Source: Scheffersomyces stipitis CBS 6054
Lineage: Eukaryota; Ascomycota; Pichiomycetes; Serinales; Debaryomycetaceae
Assembly (NCBI RefSeq): GCF_000209165.1
Contig: NC_009046.1
Location: forward strand, 62,001-126,000
Length of the DNA: 64,000 nt
Direction of reading: 5' to 3'
The number at the start of each line of letters is the position of its first letter. The stretch's first letter is position 1. Both the position numbers and the translations under genes were made by a program. This document shows, piece after piece, positions 48,683 through 58,969 of this stretch. The notes beneath the pieces are model-generated. The model was not told where the DNA came from, searched no databases, and worked only from the letters and a program-made list of their open reading frames with translations.

Positions 48683-50974
48683 CTAGAAGTCTCCAAGATC
48701 GGGATAAATAATCTCAAATTCTGTTTGGTCTCCAGAGCCTTCCACAAACTGGCACCAGTTGTGAAGGAACTTCACACCACATGTGCTCATTAATTCCAAA
48801 TCGCCAATTACACACAACTGCCGCTTGGGCCGAGTCATAGCTACGTTTAATCTACGTTTATCTTTGAGAAACCCGATCTCACGGTTGTCGTTGCTTCTTA
48901 CAAGCGAGATGATAATCACTTCCTTTTCTCTGCCCTGGAACCCATCGACCGTAGAGATCTCGATTCGGCTTCCTCCTTCTATCTCGTTCTTATCACTCTG
49001 GATTATTTTCTTCAAAACACTTACCTGCGCATTGTATGGCGAAATAACCCCAATATGCTCTGGTGCAACTCCTGATTCAAGTAATTTTTTAATATGCTGG
49101 GTGACTACGAGTGCTTCCATCTCGTTGAATTTTGATCCTGTAGAGTCAGCTAGACTTTTTGCATCTTCATCACTGGATTTTTCCGGAAAATCACCACCCT
49201 GTGTATCGTACCAAATGCACATGGCCCTGGTCTCATCGCTATCTGCTACTCCCTTCAAGTCGAGTAATGAAATGTCTCTAACCGATTCATGCGCTCGCAA
49301 TTTCTCTTCGTAAAGTTCCCTTGATGGAAATTTCATAATATTTTCATTCATTCGGTATTGGGTATCCAACAATTTCTTAAAGGCATCTCCATTATGATCT
49401 TGTACTAATCTATCAAACAATGTATGCTCCAAGTTCGCAACCTTGGATTGTTCCAAGGACATGGAGCTGATCAAGGATTCTATTTCATCTTTAGACTTGA
49501 CTGTAGGGGGTAGTTGCATATTGTCACCGGCGATCACCAACCTCTTGAACCCTAGATGATTCACAAGTGGAATCCAGCATTGTGGCTCTAGTGATTGTGA
49601 AACTTCATCTATTATTATTGTGTCAAAAAACGGATTGTCAGCACCAAAATTTTGAGATTCTTCCTTATATAGCGAAGTTAATTCATATGCCCCAGCACCA
49701 TGCAATGTACTCAATATAACGTCGGCATGGAGCAAGAGATCCAGAACTATTTTCTTCTCTCGAACTCGTAATTCTTTCTTGAGCACTTTTAGATCTGCCC
49801 ACAAAGCTCTTCTCTCTGCGTATCGTTTGCTCTTCTTGATCTTGCCTAAAGTCTCACCAATATCCTTTTCTATGTCTCTAAGGATTTCCTTGTTTCCACT
49901 ACTTTCTCCTCCACCATAATTGGTTTTAGAGAGAATATCTAAAGAGTGCTGAAGATTACCAGCTAGCAAACGTGCGGGATGGCCTATTCTAATAAGCTTT
50001 TCTGGCGATTTGACACTCAGCGAAAATTCCAGCCTCCTTGGTTTCTTAGCAGTGCTTTCTGTCACTCCACCTCTGAATACTGGCGATAGCCTTTCCAAAA
50101 TTGTATCTACAGAAATGTTGGATGGTCCACAGACCAAGACCTTTTCTCCATGATTGAAGACCAACTGTTTGATCAACTCTATCAAAGTGTATGTTTTTCC
50201 TGTGCCAGGAGGCCCGTGGATGATTGTTATTGGAGAATCGTTTACTGCAAAACTAATAGCATCCTTCTGGGATTGATTAAGTTGATTATTGAAAAACAAG
50301 TCATCGGCCATTTTGGTCACTTTCACTAGAGGAGAATACACCGATTCTCCCAATAAAAGTCTGGTGATGTAGTTCTTCTCTGAGTCACCCATCTCGCCCA
50401 ATTTGTTCATCGTCGATATCAACCTCTTGTACGTAATAGAGTTAGAAAGCTTGACCAACCACATTCGAGTATTATCGTTGGAAGAGTTGTTGTATAAATT
50501 AAGCACTTTTTCGTCCGTAGAGTCCTCTTCGACTGAAACAGCAATTGAAGTCTGGTTCATCTTAATTACTACGGCATCTAGAGATTCGTCTGTTAAATCC
50601 GTTTTGACATTTTCTTTCTTCTTAGACGAATTAGCCAATGCTTTCTTGGTGCTCACTGTTTCCGCCGAGCTGGCATTACTCATCTTATCCATTTTGACTA
50701 TATCTCCTACTCTAAGTGTACCCACTTGGATTTCATCCGAAGAATCCTTTTTGAGAGCAGGGTCTACACCCAATTCGATTATCGTTTTGCCACCAAGACC
50801 AGTTCGAACATTGTTGACTATCAAATTGACAACAGCAAGGCCTAAGCGGGCTAATTGTTTTGGCGGATATGAGGTTAAATATGAATTGGTCACAAGAACA
50901 TCAGACTTTTGTTCGATATTGATGGCATTCTTGAATGACTCGACCAATTGAGCCTGTCGAGAATTCTCGCTCAT
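48683..50974 (-). CDS. HCS1: DNA helicase alpha-polymerase-associated HCS1
   Basis: A 763-residue superfamily 1 helicase of the SMUBP2/Upf1-like group. Walker A is GPPGTGKT (residues 254-261), motif II IIIDEVSQSLEPQ, motif III AGDNMQLPP, and motifs V/VI STVDGFQGREKEVIIISL and NVAMTRPKRQL. The N-terminal domain contains the conserved LARLGLAVVNLIV...TGLGG region. The protein is about 80 residues longer than S. cerevisiae Hcs1 because of a Ser/Lys-rich insertion near 98-130. In S. cerevisiae HCS1 lies near PUT3 and URB1. Its leader appears to be spliced and to carry an upstream ORF (see the intron at 50989-51205). Confidence 0.93.
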   Translation of the reverse strand: MSENSRQAQLVESFKNAINIEQKSDVLVTNSYLTSYPPKQLARLGLAVVNLIVNNVRTGLGGKTIIELGVDPALKKDSSDEIQVGTLRVGDIVKMDKMSNASSAETVSTKKALANSSKKKENVKTDLTDESLDAVVIKMNQTSIAVSVEEDSTDEKVLNLYNNSSNDNTRMWLVKLSNSITYKRLISTMNKLGEMGDSEKNYITRLLLGESVYSPLVKVTKMADDLFFNNQLNQSQKDAISFAVNDSPITIIHGPPGTGKTYTLIELIKQLVFNHGEKVLVCGPSNISVDTILERLSPVFRGGVTESTAKKPRRLEFSLSVKSPEKLIRIGHPARLLAGNLQHSLDILSKTNYGGGESSGNKEILRDIEKDIGETLGKIKKSKRYAERRALWADLKVLKKELRVREKKIVLDLLLHADVILSTLHGAGAYELTSLYKEESQNFGADNPFFDTIIIDEVSQSLEPQCWIPLVNHLGFKRLVIAGDNMQLPPTVKSKDEIESLISSMSLEQSKVANLEHTLFDRLVQDHNGDAFKKLLDTQYRMNENIMKFPSRELYEEKLRAHESVRDISLLDLKGVADSDETRAMCIWYDTQGGDFPEKSSDEDAKSLADSTGSKFNEMEALVVTQHIKKLLESGVAPEHIGVISPYNAQVSVLKKIIQSDKNEIEGGSRIEISTVDGFQGREKEVIIISLVRSNDNREIGFLKDKRRLNVAMTRPKRQLCVIGDLELMSTCGVKFLHNWCQFVEGSGDQTEFEIIYPDLGDF

Positions 50975-51340
50975 TCCTCAATGTACAGCTGATGTCAATT
51001 GTTAGTAACTATCTTACAAAAATTTGGCTGTGTGTACCCGTTTTTCAAGAACAGATGTGAATCAACTGAATCAGTTGAAAAATCTAGTCTATGCATCTTG
51101 GTACACCACTTGAATTTCAAGTATTGTGTTTTGATATTCGATCTACTCGTCATGAGTACGACTACGCACATTTCGTACCCATTCTGATGATCGCAATTGA
51201 CATACCTTCTCTTGCACTGTGGTTGTTTGCATGAAAAGAGAGGTTACCGTTGAGTTAAAGCCCAGTGAGTGAAAAATCGCACTGTACCCAAGATCGCTAA
51301 GTAGACTAGAAGAGAATGCTTCACACAATACAAGTATCAT
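50971..51340 (-). other. Spliced upstream ORF of HCS1 whose stop overlaps the HCS1 start
   Basis: An ATG at 51340 opens a 45-codon frame that ends exactly at the donor GTATGT. Joined to the acceptor at 50989, it reads five more codons and stops at TGA 50973-50971, overlapping the HCS1 ATG (50974-50972) as ATGA. It is inference that this frame is translated. It lacks a similarity I recognise. Without splicing it reads through to 51143, so it is a 65-codon frame in that case. Confidence 0.4.
50989..51205 (-). other. Probable 5'-UTR intron of HCS1
   Basis: Donor GTATGT at 51205-51200, branch point TACTAAC at 51007-51001 and acceptor CAG at 50991-50989, giving 217 nt. The consensus sites are exact, lie 14 nt from the HCS1 ATG and are oriented on its strand. 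Because HCS1 already starts at its conserved N-terminus, this intron is in the leader, not the coding sequence. Confidence 0.65.
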
Positions 51341-51542
51341 GTTTTACTAAAATTGAATCACTACAGTAAATACCTTCAATATTTCAAAGAATTACATTAG
51401 CTAAAGATACAAAGAATGTGAATACACAGCTCAACCAAAATAACAGTTGATATAGTAGAAGACAAATCACCAGGAAAAACATAAATATTGTAACACCACC
51501 AAAGCCCACCAGTAGACCCTAAAAAGCACTCTGCCAAACCTT
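51209..51542. other. Spacer between HCS1 leader and ATG44-like 3' end
   Basis: About 330 bp; its HCS1-proximal part (to 51340) is the uORF of the HCS1 leader. The rest is AT-rich promoter and terminator with no other gene. Confidence 0.45.
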
Positions 51543-51930
51543 TTATTGATTCTTCTGAAGGTCGTTTATGTCTCTTCCCGTTTGTTCCTTCAACACTTTG
51601 CCTGCTTCTCTTTGCACGTAATCATACACCAAGTTTCTTTGCTTGAAGTAGCCAGTCATCTTCAAGAACGACACGGTAGAATCGTAACATTTTTCACCAA
51701 AGGCCAAATAGTTTCCAAACCATCTACGAAAATCCACAGACGAAAAACTGGAGGTGTCAAACACCAATCCTGTGTTACGGTGGATTCCAGCTAAGATGAT
51801 AGAAATCAAAACTAAATCAAACGAATAATGTGCAAGCTTTCCAATCTGTTAAGTTAGTAACGATTTCAATAACAATTGCAATAACAATAGTTCGATTTTG
51901 TCTATCACTATTCTTAATACGTACACCCAT
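51543..51930 (-). CDS. ATG44: Mitofissin (DUF1748 / Atg44-like) mitochondrial fission factor, two exons
   Basis: Exon 1 is 51925-51930 (ATG GGT) and exon 2 is 51543-51845, giving 102 residues. The N-terminus MGIGKLAHYSFDLVLISI is an amphipathic-to-hydrophobic helix, followed by ILAGIHRNTGL and, further on, YLAFGEKCYDSTVSFL and TGYFKQRNLV. This is the DUF1748 (PF08520) layout, the family now known as mitofissins (Atg44 in S. cerevisiae, Mdi1 in S. pombe), which act from the intermembrane space to constrict membranes and drive mitochondrial fission for mitophagy. The C-terminal 30 residues (charged, Lys/Glu/Asn-rich) extend beyond the roughly 75-residue yeast homologs. Without the 2-codon first exon the gene has no ATG. 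A CACGTG is 90 bp upstream of the ATG. Confidence 0.8.
51846..51924 (-). other. ATG44-like gene intron
   Basis: A 79-nt phase-0 intron after the second codon: donor GTACGT (51924-51919), branch point TACTAAC (51859-51853), acceptor CAG (51848-51846). Splicing restores an ATG in front of the conserved LAHYSFD helix. Confidence 0.85.
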
Positions 51931-52080
51931 TTTTACTTGTTTGCTTTATCGTTACTTCGTAGCTAGATGAAGATTCCAAATTTTACTATATCTGGCAGAC
52001 AAAGATTGGCTATCGCTATCACGTGAAATACTTTTCATTTTCCTTATATATATGCTAATGCTAAAATGCTAATATTTATT

Positions 52081-55000
52081 TTACTTTGAAATAACTGGTT
52101 CTGAACATACTCTCTTGACATAAGCAGGTAAGTCATCGCCTGTCCATTCCTTAATTCTTTTGCTGGAACCAACACTGATTCCAAAACGAACAACTAATTG
52201 GTCAATGTTCAATTTCAATTGAAATTCAAGCAATTCATTTGCTGCGGAGACATTGTTTGCCATAAGCTGTTCCAAATTGGTCAATATGCCAAATCTGGTA
52301 ATGAGCATGTCTGATCCTTGGTCGATGCCTTGCACAACAAACAAGAACTTGAGGATCATGGATTTGATCTTCATGGTTATGTAAGGAGAGTTTGTCAAAT
52401 TCATAATCCATTCAACGACACTTCTGAACTTGATCAAATCCAAATCTTCCTTGGTGCCGGTTCCTTCAATCAACTTTTCAAGTAGCCATGTAATTTGTTT
52501 GTAGTATGATTCGTCATTCTCAGCATCTGAATCATCGGCCTTCGACGTCACAATGCTGATGTACAATGGAATATCACTGCGTTTAAGAGAAGGATTAGAC
52601 AAAACATATCTAAACACTTTTTCGTACAATATATGCCCCGGATTGACCAATATAGGCACGAAACTGGAATAAATATACCAATTCAAGGACGGCAACCTCA
52701 GCTCCTGCTTTCTCACTGTGTTCAAAATGTTGGCAACATAAACTTTGAAAATATTCTTATCCTTGAAATTTTCAGTTTGCTCAAGAGATTTCAACACTCC
52801 AGCAAGCAAAATTTGAGAAATATTCCTCACTTGAGGATTACCGAGCTGAACGACAATGAATTGCAAAAGCGACGAATCGATCAATCTCTTGATATTAAGT
52901 TTGGCACCAACAAGTGCGACATCAGCAGTTTCTTCTGTTTTTTGGAATGATACCAATTCATCGTTATTGATTATAAGCATCATCAAGAATTCAGGATCAT
53001 AGACCGTCGACTGGAAGGACCCCTCAACATTTACATCTACCTTGTTATAGAACTCAACATATTTATCCCACTTAGCAGCAGCCAGGATATTGCCCGTGTT
53101 CGGAATGGTTGCGAAATCCCTGCGGTACAAAATAGTATTTTTCACATAATTCTTATTGAGCGAAACCACAAAGTCAGACTTATCCTTAAGAATTAATCTT
53201 TCTTCACCTACTAGTTCAATGTCATTGCTTGTCATTTCTTCAACGAAGTCCCAGTTGGCCACTTTGACCATCCACGATTTGGATATGTGAGATTCAATCT
53301 TCACAAGAATGTCTTTGAGCAATAAATCGGCTGCTTGAATAGATCCTAGGTACAAAAGCATTACTTTCTCAAGTAAAACTAAGGTGGAATTCGTAGCGCT
53401 GTCAAAGAAGAAAAGATTATGAAGGACCAAAGCTGACAAATACCTCACTCTTGCATTTTCGGCCGTAGGTAATCCCGTAAGACAGGACGATTCATTGTTA
53501 ATGAAAATTTGCAACAATTTTTCGTAGTCAATGATATTCTTCAGTGCAGTCATGATTACAATATTGGCATATTCTACATACAGATCCTCTTTAATCCATT
53601 GGGAATGCCTAAAGAGAACCTCCAACTGGGTATTCATAATTGCGATGGGTGCAAGCTTCCATACCGAAAGTGATAAATCCGGTAACCTAATAATCACTTT
53701 TTGCATCTCTTTCAAGAAGTTGTTAAAATTGAATGACAATTGCGAGCTTTCTGCGAACTTCTTGGTGATGTACAACATAGACTTATGTACCCAGTCGCCT
53801 ATTTGTTTATTTATGTCAACAGTTGATTTAGCCAACGCAAAAACCAAAGACGCGAATTCTGCAATGAAACTATTTTTGTAACCATTGGCTTCAACATACT
53901 TGAAGATTGTGTCAACCAAGACATTCTTCGCGTCTGGATCGATATAGTCGACACCTCTTGCGAAAATGCATAGCAATTCTCTCCATTGAATGTACTGTTC
54001 AAAGTTACCGTTTTGCAAGACCAGAAGTGCCCTAGGTGTGACTTTCTTGAAAAATTCCTGATATTGATCGTCATCTGGATGCCAGTCTGACATTGTAAGG
54101 GAATAAGCAATGAAGCACTGAAGGTAATCATTTTTGACATCAGAGTGCTCAATCAAATATTGGATAACTAATTGTGATTGCCAACCTGTCGAAGTGGAAA
54201 AACTTTTAAGCAAGTAATGGTCAGACTTTGAAGCTATGATGTCATCCAACATATTGACCAACTCCTTATCATCAAAATGCACTAAGCCCGATTCCACAAT
54301 CTGGGGAATGAGAATTGTTTTAGACGACAACGAGCATTGACACAAACGTTTGAAGAGTCCGACAGCAATACGAAGTTTTCTGTTCAAACATTCTTGGGCT
54401 AAAACAGAAACTAAATGTTCGTTTGATACCGGAATCTCGGATGTTTCACCTTCCACTATCTGGAGAAGTTGTGCATCACTGAGAATCCATGCAAATCTAG
54501 AAATATAAATTTGGTTTCTGACGGAAATAGATTCCTGGTTGCAAAACAAATCAAATAAATATTTCTGTAATTCATGCAATTGCAAAGAAACTGTATCCGA
54601 AATCTGTTCAAGCACTTCACTAAACAATCCTCCAAACAAGAATTTGGTATCTGATAAGTTCTCGGCGACGCTGTTCATGAGCAACGGGTTCCAGAAGTGT
54701 CCAGAACTGATATAATCAAGGAGGTGCTTACTCTTGGTGGATAGTAAGTAGTTCCCTACCTTTGAGATTATTTCGATAAGCAAATTTTCGTAGTTTCCTG
54801 ACGTTTCTTCGATTGTCAACCTTACTCTTGTAAGCAATGCGGCAAAATCAAGATCTGAAGTAGGAAGTCTTTTCTCAAAACTATTGAGCTTGGACATGAG
54901 ATCCTTTGACGGAGTCCCAACGGTGAAATTGAAGAAACTGTCTTCAGACGTTTGTTTGAAGTTTCTGAACTCTAGTAAGGACATCAAGTCATTTTCTTCA

Positions 55001-57156
55001 ACAAACATTGCAAATGCTTCATCTTCTAACAAGAAGTCTTGCAATAATTGAAGGATAGATTTCTTCGACTGTCCAATAACAATCATTAATTGCAAGAAGT
55101 TGAAGAGCCAGTTAGTACTCAAAGATATATCTGCTTGCATTAATATGAACTTGAATTGTTCGAAAACTGCAACAATGAATAAGCTGCAGTCACCATATTT
55201 GCTGTGTGATAAATCAAGATACTTGTATGGTGTACGTACGGTACGTGAGACTACCTCATCCAATAAATTCCATACCTTGTCGTCGACTTGGATGTCACTA
55301 GAAAATGAATTTATAAGTGCATAGAGAGGCGATACAATCAACTCCTTGTTGAAAAGCGACTTGTCTTGAGTTAATTTTTCAAGTAAGTCATAAATTTTGG
55401 CCTTAGAATCACCGATACTCCCATCACTGGACAAACGTACTAAAGAAGTGAAGAGTGAGTTGGATCCATTCGTCTTATTCCACCATTTTAATTCCTGTTC
55501 TTGCTGTTGATTTGCCTGAATGGAAAGATATGTATGCAACAAAGTAATATCATAACCGGAGCACTTGGAAATATCTTGGTTAATAATACTACTTATACCA
55601 GCACTAGCCAATTTGGAAGAACCGGAGTTGACCTGGCGGGGATATAAAGATTCGTACTTTTGAATGATTATTGACAGTGTAAGTTTGATCAATTTAGAGT
55701 CACCTGTTTCGAATTTGTTGTACACTTGAATGATGGTTGGTAAATCAGGCAAGTTGAAGAATACCAAATCGAGCAATTCTTGATTATTCAGCTCCATGAT
55801 CTCAATAAAGGATTCAAGTTTTTGAACAGTGAACATTATCAACTGCAATGCGAATTGTATGATCAATGGATTATTAGATGATTCTAAGCATTTAACGAGA
55901 GAAGATTTACTAATAGGAGCCAACGACACATTTTCTTGTATAAGTCTTACATTGACCTTGGAGGAATGCTGGTTATCAAAAAGGGTAGGATTTATCGACA
56001 ATTGAAGAATGTTCGAGTACAACAAGGTGTGGGCCATCCACCAAGAGGTCAAAGAAGGATCGAGATAGCCTCCGCCATGTTGAACCATCCAATTCATGTA
56101 AGGAGCCACAAGTTCTGGATTGACTTCAAGGATTTTTGTGACAAATGCCAATTCTGCATGGGACTCGCTGGGCTTAAGAGTGGTCAACAAGGTGTAAAGC
56201 AACTTGTTATTGATCTTAAAAGTCTTGTTATTGATATGGACAGGTACACCAGTAGTGCTAGATGTAAATAATGAATCATGAGGATACACTAAACCCAATT
56301 TAGAATCCGTGGCTAATCTGTAGACAAAGTCCAAGTACCATTTTTCTTGCTCCAACTTAGCAAAAACGGATTGAATCTTATACATGAAGTTTTCATTGAG
56401 GATCTTACATTTTGAGGCTCTTTTGAAGTTGACCTCTTGTAAGATCTTGGAGTCAAGAAATTCTACCACGTACTTCGTAGTAGCCACAGAATCGATATAC
56501 AAGAACTTCCAGAGATTGTTGACGATCTTGTGATGGTTGGCAAATAAGTCATTACGGTGGTAATGAGGAACAGACGAAGCCAATGTGAGCCAGAATCGTA
56601 TGAAATTGTATCTAATGGACAAATGTTCTTTTGTAGATTTGTTTTCCAATTCTGTCTTGGTTGGAACCAAAAGATTGGGCAAAACGTTCAAGGTCAAATC
56701 AAAAGTGTTTAAAAACTCATGTGCACAGCTTCCATCATACTGAACAATGTTGGTAAGGATTCTCAAGTTTGGGTTGGTTAAGCTGGGCTTGCTGTTGTTC
56801 AAGGCTCTGTAGATCACTTTCAAGTGGTTGTTCAAGATATCCTTGTAGAACTCTATGATCTGCGGACGGACGAGACTGAAACTTTGTTGAAGAAACAAGG
56901 AGGTAATTTTCGACAACTTGACTGACAAGTCAATGAACTGATTGTGGTTGTTTATTGATGCAAAGTAAGACCAATTGGACAATAATTTGGTAAGAGACGA
57001 AGTCTCAATCAAAGACAAGAGTTGCGGTATGTCATTCTTCTCGAGGATCGTGGAAATTTTCTCAAGAAAAGAAGTATCGACATTGGCCGTTCCTCCAGAT
57101 GGGTAGATCTTTCTAGAACTATCTTTCATGGCGAGGCAGAGGTCGAATACTAGCAT
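52081..57156 (-). CDS. URB1: Nucleolar ribosome-biogenesis protein URB1 (Npa1)
   Basis: A 1691-residue, largely helical (ARM/HEAT-like) protein, close to S. cerevisiae Urb1 (1764). The N-terminal conserved block is SIRYNFIRFWLTLASS followed by HRNDLFANHHKIVNNLWKF and later NENFMYKIQSVF, typical of the Npa1 family domain. There is no catalytic motif. Urb1/Npa1 with Npa2, Rsa3, Nop8 and Dbp6 assembles early 60S pre-ribosomes in the nucleolus. Two starts are possible: ATG 57156, or ATG 57129 nine codons in, which gives MKDSSRK. Near HCS1 and PUT3, as in S. cerevisiae (YKL014C-YKL017C). Confidence 0.9.
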   Translation of the reverse strand: MLVFDLCLAMKDSSRKIYPSGGTANVDTSFLEKISTILEKNDIPQLLSLIETSSLTKLLSNWSYFASINNHNQFIDLSVKLSKITSLFLQQSFSLVRPQIIEFYKDILNNHLKVIYRALNNSKPSLTNPNLRILTNIVQYDGSCAHEFLNTFDLTLNVLPNLLVPTKTELENKSTKEHLSIRYNFIRFWLTLASSVPHYHRNDLFANHHKIVNNLWKFLYIDSVATTKYVVEFLDSKILQEVNFKRASKCKILNENFMYKIQSVFAKLEQEKWYLDFVYRLATDSKLGLVYPHDSLFTSSTTGVPVHINNKTFKINNKLLYTLLTTLKPSESHAELAFVTKILEVNPELVAPYMNWMVQHGGGYLDPSLTSWWMAHTLLYSNILQLSINPTLFDNQHSSKVNVRLIQENVSLAPISKSSLVKCLESSNNPLIIQFALQLIMFTVQKLESFIEIMELNNQELLDLVFFNLPDLPTIIQVYNKFETGDSKLIKLTLSIIIQKYESLYPRQVNSGSSKLASAGISSIINQDISKCSGYDITLLHTYLSIQANQQQEQELKWWNKTNGSNSLFTSLVRLSSDGSIGDSKAKIYDLLEKLTQDKSLFNKELIVSPLYALINSFSSDIQVDDKVWNLLDEVVSRTVRTPYKYLDLSHSKYGDCSLFIVAVFEQFKFILMQADISLSTNWLFNFLQLMIVIGQSKKSILQLLQDFLLEDEAFAMFVEENDLMSLLEFRNFKQTSEDSFFNFTVGTPSKDLMSKLNSFEKRLPTSDLDFAALLTRVRLTIEETSGNYENLLIEIISKVGNYLLSTKSKHLLDYISSGHFWNPLLMNSVAENLSDTKFLFGGLFSEVLEQISDTVSLQLHELQKYLFDLFCNQESISVRNQIYISRFAWILSDAQLLQIVEGETSEIPVSNEHLVSVLAQECLNRKLRIAVGLFKRLCQCSLSSKTILIPQIVESGLVHFDDKELVNMLDDIIASKSDHYLLKSFSTSTGWQSQLVIQYLIEHSDVKNDYLQCFIAYSLTMSDWHPDDDQYQEFFKKVTPRALLVLQNGNFEQYIQWRELLCIFARGVDYIDPDAKNVLVDTIFKYVEANGYKNSFIAEFASLVFALAKSTVDINKQIGDWVHKSMLYITKKFAESSQLSFNFNNFLKEMQKVIIRLPDLSLSVWKLAPIAIMNTQLEVLFRHSQWIKEDLYVEYANIVIMTALKNIIDYEKLLQIFINNESSCLTGLPTAENARVRYLSALVLHNLFFFDSATNSTLVLLEKVMLLYLGSIQAADLLLKDILVKIESHISKSWMVKVANWDFVEEMTSNDIELVGEERLILKDKSDFVVSLNKNYVKNTILYRRDFATIPNTGNILAAAKWDKYVEFYNKVDVNVEGSFQSTVYDPEFLMMLIINNDELVSFQKTEETADVALVGAKLNIKRLIDSSLLQFIVVQLGNPQVRNISQILLAGVLKSLEQTENFKDKNIFKVYVANILNTVRKQELRLPSLNWYIYSSFVPILVNPGHILYEKVFRYVLSNPSLKRSDIPLYISIVTSKADDSDAENDESYYKQITWLLEKLIEGTGTKEDLDLIKFRSVVEWIMNLTNSPYITMKIKSMILKFLFVVQGIDQGSDMLITRFGILTNLEQLMANNVSAANELLEFQLKLNIDQLVVRFGISVGSSKRIKEWTGDDLPAYVKRVCSEPVISK

Positions 57157-58969
57157 ATATTGTCTACATACTGTTGAAATATTTCACTAATAAATTGTTT
57201 CTAGCGATGAGGGGTAGTGCGCCTACTGAATTGCAAAAAATGAAAAGACATGTTTCGAGACTTGGAGCTGAAAATGTGTGCCATCCAACAAAGAGATAAA
57301 AATACAGATGGCAAAGCAAGAACTGAATCCAGTTCTACATAGTGGGGTATCAAGCTAAGTACACACGTTGGGACAGTAGTCTATGTCCGGAATTCAGTAT
57401 AATTCAGACATGTCACGTGCAGCATCACGGGACTACAATCCATCCAGTTGGAACCAGAATGGTTGGTGTATGTTACACCCAGCCAAAATTTGCACCCTCC
57501 CTAATAAGATTTCAAGCAAAATTGAAGCGCAGATCTGATTAAGTCTACATTTCTAAAATTTAAACAGCTTCATATTTGCATAGAACACTCAAAAATTATA
57601 TGCGCTTTGGATTCGCAATCTAAGCGTTTACTACAATACATCGAAACCAGCACTGATTCCTCTCTGAGGGTCTTTTCAAGGCAAAGAAAAAATGACGGAT
57701 ATTCTCAGTAGTTTTAACAGCAGAAATAACGTTTATAAAAACCGGTAACTGTTCCACGAAAGGAAGATTCTGAATTTCTATTGCGAATGAGAGGCTGTTT
57801 TTACCAACAAGAGTCTCTCTGCTCCATAATTTGGTCATACCGTGAACGAAATCTTCGCTAAAGGTTCCAATTTTGAATAGAATACTGCAGTATCGGCTAT
57901 TAATAGACTGCCGAAAGGTGGTCCTGTTTACAGCTGCAACGCTGATAAAGTTTCACTCGAGTTGCACCATGACCACAATCACCTGCAGAGTCTATTCTGA
58001 CAATCAGAGATGGAAAAATCATGATGCGAACCGGCTGTGAATGGAACAGACAATAATGCCGTAGGATTCAATTAGATACAAACCACAAGCAACAATAAAC
58101 ACAATGTCACCGGTTTCTACCACTTTTACTGCTGAAATGCTCCTACTGCTGAAATGCTCCTACTGCTGAAGTGAAGGTATCAAAAGTTAGACACAAGCTT
58201 GGCTGCTTGGCTTATTGCTTGAAGATAGCCCCATATTTCGATGCCTACTAGTGATGGCACGTGACCAAGACAATGATAAAGTATCGCTACTATCTAACGG
58301 CAATGAGCCACTTCTAGAAGCTCGCAGTTTTCTCCTGACTAAACAATGCCACGTAGGTGCCGTCGTGGCGGTCACTGCAACCTGCGATGACTTTGGTGGG
58401 CGGTACGGATCCTCATCATTCGCTGCTATCATTTTTATCTGGAAACCAGAGATTGCCGGCATAAAAGGGCTGAACAGATAAAAGAGTTCACAGCACCTGT
58501 CAACACACAGAAGAATAAAAATTATTATTTTTGCTTGCGATGAGCCAACTGTAGATGTGGACGAAGGGGCTTCTGGTGTATCAGTGTCTTATGAAGAAGT
58601 CACAGTCTCCGGCCATGTACATGTAGGATGGGCCTCTAGGAATTGTCCAATGTTCGGTTCGCCCATTGTTTACTGGGGTAAGTTTGGGACCACGACATAA
58701 TCGCGACTTCCGATGACATCATAGGTGCATTAGGTGTTGCGCCCCGAAATGGAATGTAAATAACAGCGAATAGAGAGGGGAAACCTGTAAGTAGGAAGTC
58801 TAATTATACACTAAGCCGAGTTTTCATAGCGAGGTTTATATATAACAGGCAAACACCAACTTACCCCGTAGCTACCGCAGGTCTGTCGTAGTTTGCCATT
58901 TACGACATCGACAGAGACTATTTGTACGTCACTGCCATTGGTTGACGTAGCAAAACTGTCCCAGAGCCT
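57157..58969. promoter_or_regulatory. Long divergent region URB1 / RCK2-type kinase
   Basis: This 1813-bp gene-free region holds both promoters. A TATATATAA box at 58837-58845 is 125 bp before the proposed RCK2 first ATG (58970). CACGTG occurs at 57414-57419 and 58258-58263. A 17-bp near-tandem repeat (actgctgaaatgctcct, 2.6 copies) is at 58128-58172. Frames of about 90 codons on both strands near 58190-58480 overlap one another and resemble nothing I know, so I do not call them. Confidence 0.5.
58128..58172 (+). repeat. 17-bp tandem repeat in the RCK2 upstream region
   Basis: Two identical copies of actgctgaaatgctcct (58128-58144, 58145-58161) and a third, partial copy to 58172. A small minisatellite with no known function. 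Confidence 0.85.

Noticed and set aside
9626..58263. Recurrent CACGTG motifs across promoters as a regulon
   Set aside because: The few sites seen are about what chance predicts for 64 kb of this composition; only the one in the PRY promoter next to a CRE is mentioned.
58187..58481. Overlapping frames of about 90 codons on both strands
   Set aside because: They are mirror images over the same bases, have no recognisable family, and the plus-strand one has no ATG start.
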